From an uncultured Erythrobacter sp. (GTDB lineage Bacteria > Pseudomonadota > Alphaproteobacteria > Sphingomonadales > Sphingomonadaceae), in NCBI GenBank assembly GCA_947488155.1, contig CANKYK010000001.1, forward strand, positions 124,001 to 188,000: a stretch of 64,000 nt of DNA, given 5' to 3'. Of this stretch, positions 1 to 8,557 are shown in pieces. Made by a program: the position numbers and the translations under genes. Numbering within the stretch: the first letter of the stretch is position 1; each line of letters opens with the position of its first letter. Under the pieces are notes generated by a model, which was given only the letters and a program-made list of their open reading frames with translations, made no database searches and was not told the DNA's origin.

Positions 1-1
1 T

Positions 2-508
2 GTCGCTAGTACGTTGGCGATCTCAGAAGAAAAGCTGCAACTCGATTTCTCGGCTGGCCTAATGATGCAATCGGGCAACAAGACCTTCAACCTATTGCAG
101 GTCCACTTCCACACCCCATCAGAACACGCGATCAGCGGCAAGCGCTATCCTTTGGTTGCACACTTCGTGCACGCTACCGAAACGGGTGAATTGGGCGTTC
201 TGGGCGTGATGTTTGAAGAAGGCCAGGCCAACCCTGCGTTCAACAACGTCGCAGCCGTGCTTGGATCAGGTGATGGCACAGCCATTACCGTTGACGCCTC
301 ACAGATGATCCCAGAGGATCTCTCGGTTTTCCGTTACATGGGTTCGCTAACTACGCCGCCATGTTCAGAAGGGGTAAACTGGCACGTTGCAGAGCAAACC
401 ATGACGGCCAGCGCAGAGCAAATCGCAGCGATGACCAACATTCTTGGCCCAACCGCACGCTCGATTCAACCACTCGGCAATCGCCTACTGGTTGCGCCGT
501 CTAAGTAG
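2..508 (+). CDS. Alpha-class carbonic anhydrase, 5' end cut by window edge
   Basis: Reversible hydration of CO2 to bicarbonate, normally by a periplasmic zinc enzyme in Gram-negative bacteria. The frame is open to the left edge, so the signal peptide and N-terminal third are missing; about 168 residues of a roughly 240-residue protein remain. The zinc ligands are recognisable: HFHTPSEH supplies the first two histidines and the following AHFVH strand the third. The SLTTPPCSEGV segment is the conserved threonine/proline substrate-pocket loop. The gene ends just before a hairpin terminator and converges on the PilZ gene. Family assignment is secure; the true start lies outside the window. Confidence 0.93.
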   Translation, partial: VASTLAISEEKLQLDFSAGLMMQSGNKTFNLLQVHFHTPSEHAISGKRYPLVAHFVHATETGELGVLGVMFEEGQANPAFNNVAAVLGSGDGTAITVDASQMIPEDLSVFRYMGSLTTPPCSEGVNWHVAEQTMTASAEQIAAMTNILGPTARSIQPLGNRLLVAPSK

Positions 509-529
509 GTTTTAGCAAGCACATAAACG

Positions 530-564
530 AAAGGGGGCGGCATTCATATGCTGGCCCCTTTTTG
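530..564. terminator. Rho-independent terminator between convergent genes
   Basis: AAAGGGG (530-536) pairs with CCCCTTT (555-561), with an inner GCAT/ATGC helix, and the right arm runs into a T tract on the plus strand. It lies 21 bases after the carbonic anhydrase stop. The complementary strand also ends in CCCCCTTT, so it may stop transcripts from the PilZ side as well. Confidence 0.8.
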
Positions 565-596
565 TGTTTAGCGATGTAAAATTGCCGTGCGCGAGC

Positions 597-926
597 TTAC
601 TTTTTGCTCGGATCAAAATCGCTCAGGCTTACGCCATTCTGCTTGCACAGGTGATCAATGATCGCTGCATGCATCTGGCCCTCAAAGGCAACACCAGCGA
701 ACTCGCCTTCAATCCAGGCGATGGTTCCCATTGGCGCGTTAATACCATCGACCTTCATCACCACTCGGTCACCGATGTTTGCAAAACCAGATTTAGCTTT
801 GATCTTACAGCCCCCTTCAGAGATGTCGATCAGATCAACAAACACCACGCGCGAGCGAACGCGGCTCTTGACCATCAGGCTAAGCGGCTTTCTATCGGCC
901 GTACGAGGGATGCTGTGCATATTCAT
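597..926 (-). CDS. PilZ domain protein (putative c-di-GMP binding)
   Basis: A 109-residue single-domain protein. The frame extends upstream, but the ATG at 926 (MNMHSIPRTADR) leaves a compact PilZ fold and avoids overlap with imuB. An arginine cluster (RKPLSLMVKSRVRSR) followed by DISEGG matches the two-part PilZ signature (RxxxR, then D/N-x-S-x-x-G) that binds cyclic di-GMP. PilZ proteins couple c-di-GMP to motility, polysaccharide or division outputs; the target here cannot be read. It follows imuB at 110 bases on the same strand, in the place where dnaE2 is commonly found. A GGEEF protein that could supply c-di-GMP lies at 59.9-61.0 kb. Confidence 0.82.
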   Translation of the reverse strand: MNMHSIPRTADRKPLSLMVKSRVRSRVVFVDLIDISEGGCKIKAKSGFANIGDRVVMKVDGINAPMGTIAWIEGEFAGVAFEGQMHAAIIDHLCKQNGVSLSDFDPSKK

Positions 927-1036
927 GCTGCCTAAGTAGCCAAAAACCGTAAACGAATAATAACTGAAGCGCTGAGGGGATGCAGCAGACACAGTTAATG
1001 CGGCGCATGCCTGGTCGGTATTGTGCAGCCAGCGAG

Positions 1037-2683
1037 CTAAGCGCACATCCCCTGCAAATACCATGCAGGCATACCTCCACGGCCATCATCGACCAAGCCG
1101 TGGCGATAAATCCAATAGCGCTGACCCTTGGCATCTTCGATCCGGTAATAATCACGCAAACGCACGCTGGAGCGCTCTCGCCACCACTCTGGCGCAATCC
1201 GTTCAGGCCCCTCCACACGCACAACTTCGCGCACTTTTCCGCGCCAGCGAAACCGCTGAGGACAGCCATCAGGTGAGGCATAAAGCACAGAAATGACCTC
1301 TGCTTTATCAAGCATCTTTAATGGCCTATGATAGAAATCTAATGTACCTTGCGAAGCTAGCTGGTGATCAAGCGGGGGCACCCAAACCTGCGCGCGTTCT
1401 GGAATGTGGCTGGCTCGTGCGGCTGGCCTGCGCACCGCCTCTGGGCCAAGCCGTACCGTCAGTCGGTCAATGCAAGCGGCCAGCGATGTGCCATGCTGCT
1501 CAGCGGCGATTTCAATGTCACCCTGCCCCAATGCCAGAGGCTCTGACCAACTGGCTCGCAGGCGCACAATCTCAATCCCGAAGCCGGCGTCAACATCCTC
1601 AAGTTTGTTGGTGAACAGCCGGGTAATATGCGCTGCATCACGGGTGGCCGCCGCCAATTCAAGCTTTCGCACCAGCACTTCGCCATCAACCCGCCACAGC
1701 CCAAGTTCAAGCCTGCGCGCACCTTCGCCTTTACCCTCCAACTCACGCGCCATATCGGCGGCAAGATCAGACAGCACCTGATCCAGCAGGCTGCGATGGC
1801 GGATCGGCTCCATCAAACGCCGCTGGACCAGCGGCATTGTCTGCGCGATCACAGGGAGCAGTGGCTCTGGCACTTTACCCAGCAATTGATCGAGCCGGAT
1901 CAAGGGGTTTGCAGTGGGCGATTTGCTGCGGAAACGGCGCTTCAAGGCATCCCGGCCAGAGGCTTCGCTCACATTGCCATCCAAGCCAGAGCCGCCCTTT
2001 GCGATTGCGGCGAGATCACCCAGAGATTTCAGCCCCAAACGCCTGAGCACGGTGAGCACATTCGAATCGAGACGCAAGGCAGCAACCGGCAGATCGGCCA
2101 GCATTCGCATCGCGTCATCTTGGCGCACAAGGATACACTCAGAATAGCCTATCTTGGCTCCGAAATGCGCAAGCGCCCATGCTGCACCCGCTGTGGGGGC
2201 AATGGCAGCGCGTGCAGCCAGTCCCCGCGCCGCGCAGGCCGTGTGCACATCCTCGATCAGCCGGGCCTCTCCGCCAAACAGATGGGACGCCCCGCTCACA
2301 TCGACCAGCACCCCATCGGGCGGGTCCAGCGCGCTCCACGGCCCCCAACGCTGGGCCCACAAGGCCAGCTTTTCCAGAAAGTCGAGGTCTCCAGTTGGAT
2401 CAGACGGGGTAACCGCAATATCCGGGCACAAGGTGCGGGCATCGGCCAGCATCATGCCAGGAGTAGCCCCTGCTGCGCGCCCCAGATCATTGACCGCATC
2501 AATGCGCGGGCCATGCGCGGTTTCTGTAATCAGAGCGGTGGGCACCGCATCTGCATCCTCACCGCGCGTAATCGCGTTACAGCGCCGCCAGCGATCGACC
2601 GACAGTTGGGCGAGCCAAATTGCCAATATCCGCCGCGGCGGGGTGTTTACGAGGCTCTGTTGCTCGCAGGCTTCCTTTCTCAT
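1037..2683 (-). CDS. imuB: ImuB, Y-family polymerase-like SOS mutagenesis protein
   Basis: ImuB is a catalytically inactive Y-family polymerase homologue that links ImuA, the beta clamp and DnaE2 during damage-induced translesion synthesis. The 548-residue product starts with the RRILAIWLAQLSVDRW strand, has the palm segment GVLVDVSGASHLFGGE, and ends with the family's characteristic tail RYWIYRHGL..PAWYLQGMCA. The ATG at 2683 is the only reasonable start before the conserved first strand and gives a 107-base overlap with imuA, so the pair is translationally linked. No dnaE2 follows in the window; the next gene on the strand encodes a PilZ protein. Confidence 0.92.
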   Translation of the reverse strand: MRKEACEQQSLVNTPPRRILAIWLAQLSVDRWRRCNAITRGEDADAVPTALITETAHGPRIDAVNDLGRAAGATPGMMLADARTLCPDIAVTPSDPTGDLDFLEKLALWAQRWGPWSALDPPDGVLVDVSGASHLFGGEARLIEDVHTACAARGLAARAAIAPTAGAAWALAHFGAKIGYSECILVRQDDAMRMLADLPVAALRLDSNVLTVLRRLGLKSLGDLAAIAKGGSGLDGNVSEASGRDALKRRFRSKSPTANPLIRLDQLLGKVPEPLLPVIAQTMPLVQRRLMEPIRHRSLLDQVLSDLAADMARELEGKGEGARRLELGLWRVDGEVLVRKLELAAATRDAAHITRLFTNKLEDVDAGFGIEIVRLRASWSEPLALGQGDIEIAAEQHGTSLAACIDRLTVRLGPEAVRRPAARASHIPERAQVWVPPLDHQLASQGTLDFYHRPLKMLDKAEVISVLYASPDGCPQRFRWRGKVREVVRVEGPERIAPEWWRERSSVRLRDYYRIEDAKGQRYWIYRHGLVDDGRGGMPAWYLQGMCA

Positions 2684-3452
2684 CGCTCAAAATCCATTCT
2701 CCGGGGGGATGCATGCGGGCGCGGAACAATTCCGCCTGCCAAGCTGAATCGCCGGGCGCATCCGCATTCCAGCGCGGTGCAGCCGATGGCGCAGCCTCTA
2801 CCCGCCAGCGCATGCGCGCAGAGGACAGGTCAGCGCTCGCATCAAGCCGCACCAGCCAGAGCGGCACCCCATGCTTTTCAGCCGTGAGGCTAAGACGGCG
2901 AGAGGCGGTAAAATCGAGCGCGCGCGGATTGCCAGCGATCTCTCCCATCACAAATGCAAGATCGCGGCAACGCAGCCCCTCCTCCAGCGCAAACAGCGCG
3001 TCTTGAGCGCTCTTTGCCGCCACATGGATCACCCGGCGGCGCAGATCAGGCGGCAAGCCCTGCGCATAAGGCCGCCCAGTCAAACGGATCGCCTCGCGGT
3101 CTTGCACCCACAGGATCTGACGCTGATCATCCACCTCTGCCAGTGGGTCGCTGCGCCGCACCCTTGCCTGAGCCGTCAAAGCATCGCGGGCCAGCATCAA
3201 TGCCGCCCCCGCTCCGCTCGCATCCTGAGTGCTGGCGAACACCTCTGAATGTGACGCAGCCGATAGACCCGGCCGCCAGCGCGCTTCGCGGCGGCGCGAT
3301 TGCGCGAGGATATCGCTCGCCCTCACGGGCTTAAGCACGGCGCAGGCCGCCATTCCAACCGACAAGCGCGCCGAAGAGATACCGGAGACAGCAGTGCCCA
3401 CAGAAGAGCTATGGAGCGCGGTCGCTCTGGAAGGGTTTGCAGCACTGGTCAT
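2577..3452 (-). CDS. imuA: ImuA, RecA/SulA-like SOS mutagenesis protein
   Basis: ImuA binds RecA and ImuB and is needed for damage-induced mutagenesis in bacteria that use DnaE2. The product is about 291 residues, slightly longer than the usual 220-270, with the core VIHVAAKSAQDALFALEEGL..FVMGEIAG..ALDFTASRRLSLTAEKHGVPLWLVRL typical of the RecA-like fold. I take the ATG at 3452; an in-frame TTG six codons upstream is possible. A GTTC-N7-GTTC LexA site lies 44 bases upstream, so DNA damage should induce the operon. The C-terminal 35 codons overlap imuB. Confidence 0.88.
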   Translation of the reverse strand: MTSAANPSRATALHSSSVGTAVSGISSARLSVGMAACAVLKPVRASDILAQSRRREARWRPGLSAASHSEVFASTQDASGAGAALMLARDALTAQARVRRSDPLAEVDDQRQILWVQDREAIRLTGRPYAQGLPPDLRRRVIHVAAKSAQDALFALEEGLRCRDLAFVMGEIAGNPRALDFTASRRLSLTAEKHGVPLWLVRLDASADLSSARMRWRVEAAPSAAPRWNADAPGDSAWQAELFRARMHPPGEWILSDEKGSLRATEPRKHPAAADIGNLARPTVGRSLAAL

Positions 3453-3495
3453 AGGAACATCTTTGCCCAAGCGGGTCGCTTAGAACGACTCACAT

Positions 3496-3510
3496 GTTCT
3501 CATTATGTTC
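3496..3510. promoter_or_regulatory. LexA (SOS) box upstream of imuAB
   Basis: The sequence reads GTTC-TCATTAT-GTTC, an exact match to the alphaproteobacterial LexA consensus GTTC-N7-GTTC. It sits 44 bases upstream of the imuA ATG, next to a possible -35 (TTGCAA, reverse strand) and -10 (AACATA/CATAAT). LexA bound here would block the promoter until RecA-stimulated cleavage. Confidence 0.9.
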
Positions 3511-3582
3511 CACAATGTTAAAAAGATTGCAATGGGGGAGAACAGCCAGCCAGGCCGCCCTCCCTCCTAAAATCACCAGTGC

Positions 3583-4989
3583 TTAGCCAAACAGGCCGAA
3601 TGCCAAAATGATGGTCAGCACAATCGGACAAACAAAGCGCACGAGAATGCGCCAGATTTGGTGAAGCAGGCCGTCCAACCCATTCTCATCATCAATCAGC
3701 CGCGCATCGGCAATCCAGCCAACAAAGATACAGGTCAGGATCGCGCCTATCGGCATGAACAGCTTCGCGGTCACACCATCCAGGGCATCAAAGAAATTCG
3801 CCTCTGCAAAGATCGGGATAAACGCCAGTGGCCGGAAATCAGCCATTTCATTGAAGGACAAGGCCGAGAGGATGCCCAATACTGCTGCACCGACCCCGAC
3901 GATGGCGGTTGCAACCGGACGCGGCAGCTTGAATTTCTCAAGCGTGTAAGCGGTCGGTGCCTCAAGCAGCGACACCGAGCTGGTGAGTGCCGCAAAGAAG
4001 ATCATGATGAAGAACAATAGGCCGATCAGCGAGCCAAATGGCATCTGCTGAAACGCAACTGGCAATGATGCGAACATCAGGCCAGGTCCAGCGCTAGCAG
4101 AAAGGCCAGCGGCGAACACAATCGGGAAAATTGTCAGACCAGCGAGCAAAGCAACCGCTGTATCTGCGCCCGCAATAATACCTGAGGTTTTGCCCAGGTT
4201 CGTCTCACGGCTGGCATAGGCACCGTAGGTCATCATCCCGGCCACACCAAGCGACAATGAGAAGAACGCCTGTCCAACCGCCGCCAACATGACTTCGCCG
4301 GTTAATTTGGAGAAATCGAAGGTGAATAGGTAGCTCACAGCTTGACTGAACTCGCCGGTGAATGCGCCGTAGATCGTGATCGCCAGAAACAGCACGAAGA
4401 ACAGCGGCATCAGATACACCGCCACCCACTCAATCCCGCTGGAAACACCGCGCGCCACGAAAAACAGGGTCAGCGCCAGAAACCCAAGGTTGAGCCCAAC
4501 CATCAGGCTGCCATTGCCGAACAGTCCGGGAAGCAACCCTTCAATATCGCTCGCAGCGCGCCCTTCAAAAGCGCCCCCGGCAAGGCCGGTTTGCACCAAA
4601 TCGCTCGCAAAGACGCCAACATAATAGAGCACCCAACCGCCCACGACGCAGTAGAAGCTGAGGATCAGGAAGGCGGCAAAAACGCCCATTGATCCAATAA
4701 TACCCCAGCCTTTCGAAGCTCCGGAATCCGCCGCGACACGGCGCACGCTTTCCGGCGCAGAGGCCTGACCATGGCGGCCAACCAGCACTTCAGACAGCAA
4801 CACTGGCAGACCAATAAGTAGCACACAAAAAATGTAGAACAGAACGAAGGCCCCGCCGCCATTCTCGCCCGCCTCAGCAGGGAAGCGCCACATGTTTCCA
4901 AGGCCAACAGCCGACCCCACTGCGGCCAGAATAAAGGCTGTGCGCGAGGACCAACCTTCACGCGCGCTCGAACCGGAAGAAGCAACCAT
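3583..4989 (-). CDS. Sodium-dependent transporter, neurotransmitter:sodium symporter (NSS/SNF) family
   Basis: An inner-membrane secondary transporter of 468 residues that would couple sodium entry to uptake of an amino acid or related solute. TM1 carries the family hallmark [16 protein letters not shown], whose unwound stretch forms the sodium and substrate site. At least eleven hydrophobic segments follow, with the TM6-like region [15 protein letters not shown]. Bacterial members of this length are mostly of unknown substrate. It is divergent from panB across a 145-base spacer with no clear operator. Family certain, substrate unknown. Confidence 0.9.
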   Translation of the reverse strand: MVASSGSSAREGWSSRTAFILAAVGSAVGLGNMWRFPAEAGENGGGAFVLFYIFCVLLIGLPVLLSEVLVGRHGQASAPESVRRVAADSGASKGWGIIGSMGVFAAFLILSFYCVVGGWVLYYVGVFASDLVQTGLAGGAFEGRAASDIEGLLPGLFGNGSLMVGLNLGFLALTLFFVARGVSSGIEWVAVYLMPLFFVLFLAITIYGAFTGEFSQAVSYLFTFDFSKLTGEVMLAAVGQAFFSLSLGVAGMMTYGAYASRETNLGKTSGIIAGADTAVALLAGLTIFPIVFAAGLSASAGPGLMFASLPVAFQQMPFGSLIGLLFFIMIFFAALTSSVSLLEAPTAYTLEKFKLPRPVATAIVGVGAAVLGILSALSFNEMADFRPLAFIPIFAEANFFDALDGVTAKLFMPIGAILTCIFVGWIADARLIDDENGLDGLLHQIWRILVRFVCPIVLTIILAFGLFG

Positions 4990-5134
4990 GTATGTATTAC
5001 CCTCTCACGCGCCGATCCGGCGCAAATTGTTATACGCAAGTCATGCAAGAAAATTGCGGCGGCGTAAACGCCTCTTACAAACGCTCCACGGCGGGCTTTG
5101 CCAAGCCCGCGTCGCGCGGCTAGAGACTAGCGCC

Positions 5135-6007
5135 ATGTCGACTACATTTCAGCTTGATACGAGCACCAGCCGCGCCACTCCTACGCCAAAGCCCAGGAAA
5201 CGCCTTACTGTGCCGCGCATTCGCGACCACAAGAAGGACGGCACAACCAAAGAACCGCTGGTTATGCTGACCGCATACACCGCGCGTCAGGCGCAATTGC
5301 TGGATACGCACTGCGACCTTCTACTCGTCGGAGATTCGCTGGGCCAGGTGATCTACGGACTCGATTCCACCCTGCCAGTGACGCCAGAGATGATGATTGC
5401 GCATGGCGCAGCGGTTGTACGCGGCAGCTATCACAGCGTCGTCGTGGTCGATATGCCGTTCGGTTCCTACGAGGCATCAAAAGAGCAAGCCTTTGACACA
5501 GCCAGCCGGATCATGGCCGAAACGGGATGCGCCGCTGTTAAACTCGAAGGCGGGGAAGCGATGGCTGAGACGGTCGCTTTCCTCTCCAACCGCGGGATCC
5601 CTGTAATGGGCCATGTCGGCCTGACCCCGCAGGCGGTGAATGTGCTGGGCGGATATGCAGCGCGCGGACGCAGTCAACACGAACACGAGAAAATTATCAC
5701 TGATGGCAAAGCTCTGGAGGAGGCTGGCGCTTTCGCCGTCGTGGTTGAAGGCGTGATTGAACCGATTGCCATTTCGCTGACCCAGTCACTCGAAGTACCA
5801 GTGATCGGCATCGGAGCATCCGCACAATGCGATGGACAAGTGCTTGTCACCGAAGACATGCTGGGCATGTTTGAACGCGTGCCGCGCTTCGTCAAACGCT
5901 ATGAAAACATCGCAGAAGTGATCGACAAGACGGTTTCGACCTATGCCGAGGAAGTGCGCGCGCGCAGCTTTCCAACCGCTGAGCAAACCTACCAGCCAAA
6001 GAGCTAG
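5135..6007 (+). CDS. panB: 3-methyl-2-oxobutanoate hydroxymethyltransferase
   Basis: Transfers a hydroxymethyl group from methylene-tetrahydrofolate to ketoisovalerate to make ketopantoate, the first committed step to pantothenate and CoA. The 290-residue protein contains the conserved [13 protein letters not shown] loop (metal ligand Asp), [25 protein letters not shown] and [16 protein letters not shown], in family order. The frame runs further upstream, but the ATG at 5135 gives the usual length with a short tail before the TIM barrel. Its stop overlaps the stop of the convergent permease by four bases. panC is not in the window. Confidence 0.96.
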   Translation: MSTTFQLDTSTSRATPTPKPRKRLTVPRIRDHKKDGTTKEPLVMLTAYTARQAQLLDTHCDLLLVGDSLGQVIYGLDSTLPVTPEMMIAHGAAVVRGSYHSVVVVDMPFGSYEASKEQAFDTASRIMAETGCAAVKLEGGEAMAETVAFLSNRGIPVMGHVGLTPQAVNVLGGYAARGRSQHEHEKIITDGKALEEAGAFAVVVEGVIEPIAISLTQSLEVPVIGIGASAQCDGQVLVTEDMLGMFERVPRFVKRYENIAEVIDKTVSTYAEEVRARSFPTAEQTYQPKS

Positions 6008-6978
6008 TCCGCGCCTTCCTGACGGCCCGCAAGCATGCTGGCCAAGGGCGCAGCGCAGACCAGTTGCAGTAGATGATAGAGCAGCAGCGGCGCGATTACG
6101 AAGCCAGCGACATCGGGCGGAAACAAGATCGCGGCGAGAGGTGCGCCAATGGCGACGCTCTTTTGCGCCCCGGCAAACAGAAACGCGATCCGATCTGCCC
6201 GGGGATAACGGAACAGCCCGCCGGTTAGCCAAGCTCCGCCCGTGCCGACAATCAAAAACGCAATGACAAGGCCCAGCAATGCGGCCCACTCTGCAAAGCC
6301 GAACATGGTCGCGAGGCCCTGCTCCACAGCGCCGGAAAAGGCGACATAGACCGCAATGCCGATCACCATCCGGTCAAGCCATGCGACTTGGGCCTTACGC
6401 TCCTTCAGCCAACCAATCGTCCAGCCTTGCAGTGCCTGGCCAATCAGAAATGGCAAGATCAGGATCAAGCCGATGCGAACAATCGTCTCGCTGCCAATAT
6501 CCGCAGCACTACCGCCTCCCAGCGCCGCAAACAAAGGCGCAGTCAGAAACACACCGGCAATATTGATAAGCGCAGCACCGACCACAGACAAGGCGACATT
6601 GCCGCGCGCCAGGCTGGTGTAAGAGGTCGCGGACTGAATGGTGGATGGCAATGTGCCAAGATAGAGGAAACCCAGCGCAACCAATGGTGGCAAGGCCCAT
6701 TGCGCGAGCAATGAGAAGCCGAGGCCTGAGAGCGCCATCGCTCCAAAGACCCATAGGAACAGCGGCGCGAAGAAGCGCCAATTCGCGAGGCCCCGCGCAA
6801 TCTCGCCGCGTGCGATGCGCATGCCATTGACCAGAAACAATACAAAAATGCCTGTGTTCGACACCGTCTGAGCGGTCTCGCGCAGCGCCCCTGCCGCAGG
6901 AAGCACCAGGGCAAGGACCGTCGCCAAGATCAGCACGGCAATCATCGGATCCGCCAATAAGGATAGTCGCGACTTCAT
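6004..6978 (-). CDS. Bile acid:sodium symporter-like (SBF-like, YfeH type) permease
   Basis: A 324-residue membrane protein with about ten hydrophobic helices. The pattern matches the SBF-like branch of the BASS superfamily: [15 protein letters not shown] in the third helix, [20 protein letters not shown] with the helix-breaking PST motif, and [17 protein letters not shown] in the second inverted repeat. BASS proteins move organic anions with sodium; the substrate is not evident. The ATG at 6978 ([11 protein letters not shown]) removes an unlikely basic extension overlapping the TPR gene. It could be co-transcribed with the upstream operon, whose last gene ends 49 bases before. Confidence 0.85.
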   Translation of the reverse strand: MKSRLSLLADPMIAVLILATVLALVLPAAGALRETAQTVSNTGIFVLFLVNGMRIARGEIARGLANWRFFAPLFLWVFGAMALSGLGFSLLAQWALPPLVALGFLYLGTLPSTIQSATSYTSLARGNVALSVVGAALINIAGVFLTAPLFAALGGGSAADIGSETIVRIGLILILPFLIGQALQGWTIGWLKERKAQVAWLDRMVIGIAVYVAFSGAVEQGLATMFGFAEWAALLGLVIAFLIVGTGGAWLTGGLFRYPRADRIAFLFAGAQKSVAIGAPLAAILFPPDVAGFVIAPLLLYHLLQLVCAAPLASMLAGRQEGAD

Positions 6979-7027
6979 CGCGCGCGCTCTGCCCGCCCCT
7001 TTGGCCTTTGTCGAGGGGAGTGCGCTC

Positions 7028-8557
7028 TTACTCTGCTGGCGGCGCAAACGCGCCCGGACGCAGGCTTTCAGCGAATTCCACGAAGCCCTGCTTTTCGTCT
7101 TCACGCTCCAACCCGCGCGCAGCAGCAGCCCTTAGGACGAGCAAATGCGGGTCATTGCCCGCGCCCAGATCAATCGCATAGTCAAGCAACACCGCCACTC
7201 TTAACCAGTCTTCTGCTGCTGCGCTGCGCTCTGCCAGCATCAGCACCGCCTCAGCATTGTTTGGCTCGCCAGCAAGATGCCGCACCAACAGAGTGTCAGC
7301 CGCAAGGTCATCACCGGTCATTCGGTAAGCCGCAATAATCCGCTGGGTCAGCGGCCAGGGCCTTCGGATTTGCGCAGCCACTTGGTAAAGCTCCAACGCT
7401 TGCTCTGGATCATTAACCGCGAGGCCAACGTCCCCAATCAGTGAGTGCACATCGGCCGACCCTGGAAATTGACGGCGGAGCGAATTGGCGAGCCGCGCGG
7501 CTCCTGGCAAATCATTTTGTGCGATCATATCGCGCAGCTGCCGAGTTGGCGCAGGTAAAACCGCTCTGCCATCAGCTGTGCTGCCGAGCACCACGAGCCC
7601 CCGAACGCGCCCTTCGGCTGCCCGCTCCAGCAATGGCGCCGCCGCCTCGCGGTCACCCAGCCTCTCATAGGCGCGGCCAACGATGCCGAGCAGGTAGGGC
7701 GATGCATCCAGCGAGGCGGTGCGCGGGGCAAAGCGCTCAACCAATTCAGCCTCACGCTCACCGCGCAGCATAGCCAGCGCAACCAGCTCCAACAGACGGA
7801 TATTGCCGGGTTGCCGCTCTGCCAAGGCGCTGAGTTTCAATGCCGCACTGTCATAGGCGCTTTCATTGAGATCAATCAGTCCGTCCAGCAACAATGCCGC
7901 TGGGACATTACGGCTCACCATACCGCTGCGTTCAAGCAAAGAGCGCGCAAGGATCGGTTTGTCAGCACGCGCCGCCAGCAGTGCCTGAAGATAGTGCACC
8001 TTGGGATGCTTGGGATCGATTTTCGCAAGGTTCCGAATAGCTGCCAGCATATCGCGATTGCGCCCCAAATCGCCCAAGGTTGCCGCCAGATCAGCTAGGA
8101 TCTCTACATCTTCAGGAGCCGCCTTATGAGCAGCCTCAAACCAGGGCAATGCGTCTATCAAACCATGCGCATCGCGCACCATCTGAGCGCGCAAATGCAA
8201 CGCCAAGGATGATTGCGGACCCAGCTCTAGCGCACGCTCTGCGGCTTCCAATGCGGGCAAATGCTCTCCACCGCGAAACCGCAGACGAGCGATCGCGACC
8301 CATAGTGCGGGATTTTCCGCATCGATTGCGAAAGCCTGATCCAGCATTCCGCCCGCTTGGGGCAGATCACCTTCGCGCATCGCCGCGCGCGCATCTTTGA
8401 TCAATGTGACGAATTCATCGCTGCCCTCGATCGCCGCTTCTGCCGGCGCGCCATCATCTTCGCTGGTCAGCGAGCAGCTACCCAGCGCCAGCGCGCACCC
8501 GGCCAACAGCCAGCCCAGCGCAGGGGATCTGAGGCCAGATTTAGGCCTGCAAATCAT
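7028..8557 (-). CDS. TPR-repeat lipoprotein, last gene of the PEP-CTERM/EPS operon
   Basis: A predicted lipoprotein of about 509 residues: an N-terminal hydrophobic stretch with lipobox-like LLAGC and LGSC sites, then a helical solenoid with several TPR-like units (NPALWVAIARLRFRGGEHLPALEAAERALEL is spread over one such unit). The start is uncertain; ATG at 8557 overlaps the end of prsR by 17 bases, and ATG at 8575 is the alternative. The position after prsR suggests a role in polysaccharide assembly or export, where TPR proteins are common scaffolds. It is much shorter than the large PrsT TPR proteins known from other PEP-CTERM loci. Function inferred from context. Confidence 0.72.
   Translation of the reverse strand: MICRPKSGLRSPALGWLLAGCALALGSCSLTSEDDGAPAEAAIEGSDEFVTLIKDARAAMREGDLPQAGGMLDQAFAIDAENPALWVAIARLRFRGGEHLPALEAAERALELGPQSSLALHLRAQMVRDAHGLIDALPWFEAAHKAAPEDVEILADLAATLGDLGRNRDMLAAIRNLAKIDPKHPKVHYLQALLAARADKPILARSLLERSGMVSRNVPAALLLDGLIDLNESAYDSAALKLSALAERQPGNIRLLELVALAMLRGEREAELVERFAPRTASLDASPYLLGIVGRAYERLGDREAAAPLLERAAEGRVRGLVVLGSTADGRAVLPAPTRQLRDMIAQNDLPGAARLANSLRRQFPGSADVHSLIGDVGLAVNDPEQALELYQVAAQIRRPWPLTQRIIAAYRMTGDDLAADTLLVRHLAGEPNNAEAVLMLAERSAAAEDWLRVAVLLDYAIDLGAGNDPHLLVLRAAAARGLEREDEKQGFVEFAESLRPGAFAPPAE

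Noticed and set aside
1628..2887. A 419-codon open frame on the plus strand opposite imuB/imuA
   Set aside because: It runs antisense through two well-recognised genes, is Arg/Gln/Pro-rich without domain pattern, and has no ribosome site; it is a by-product of high GC.
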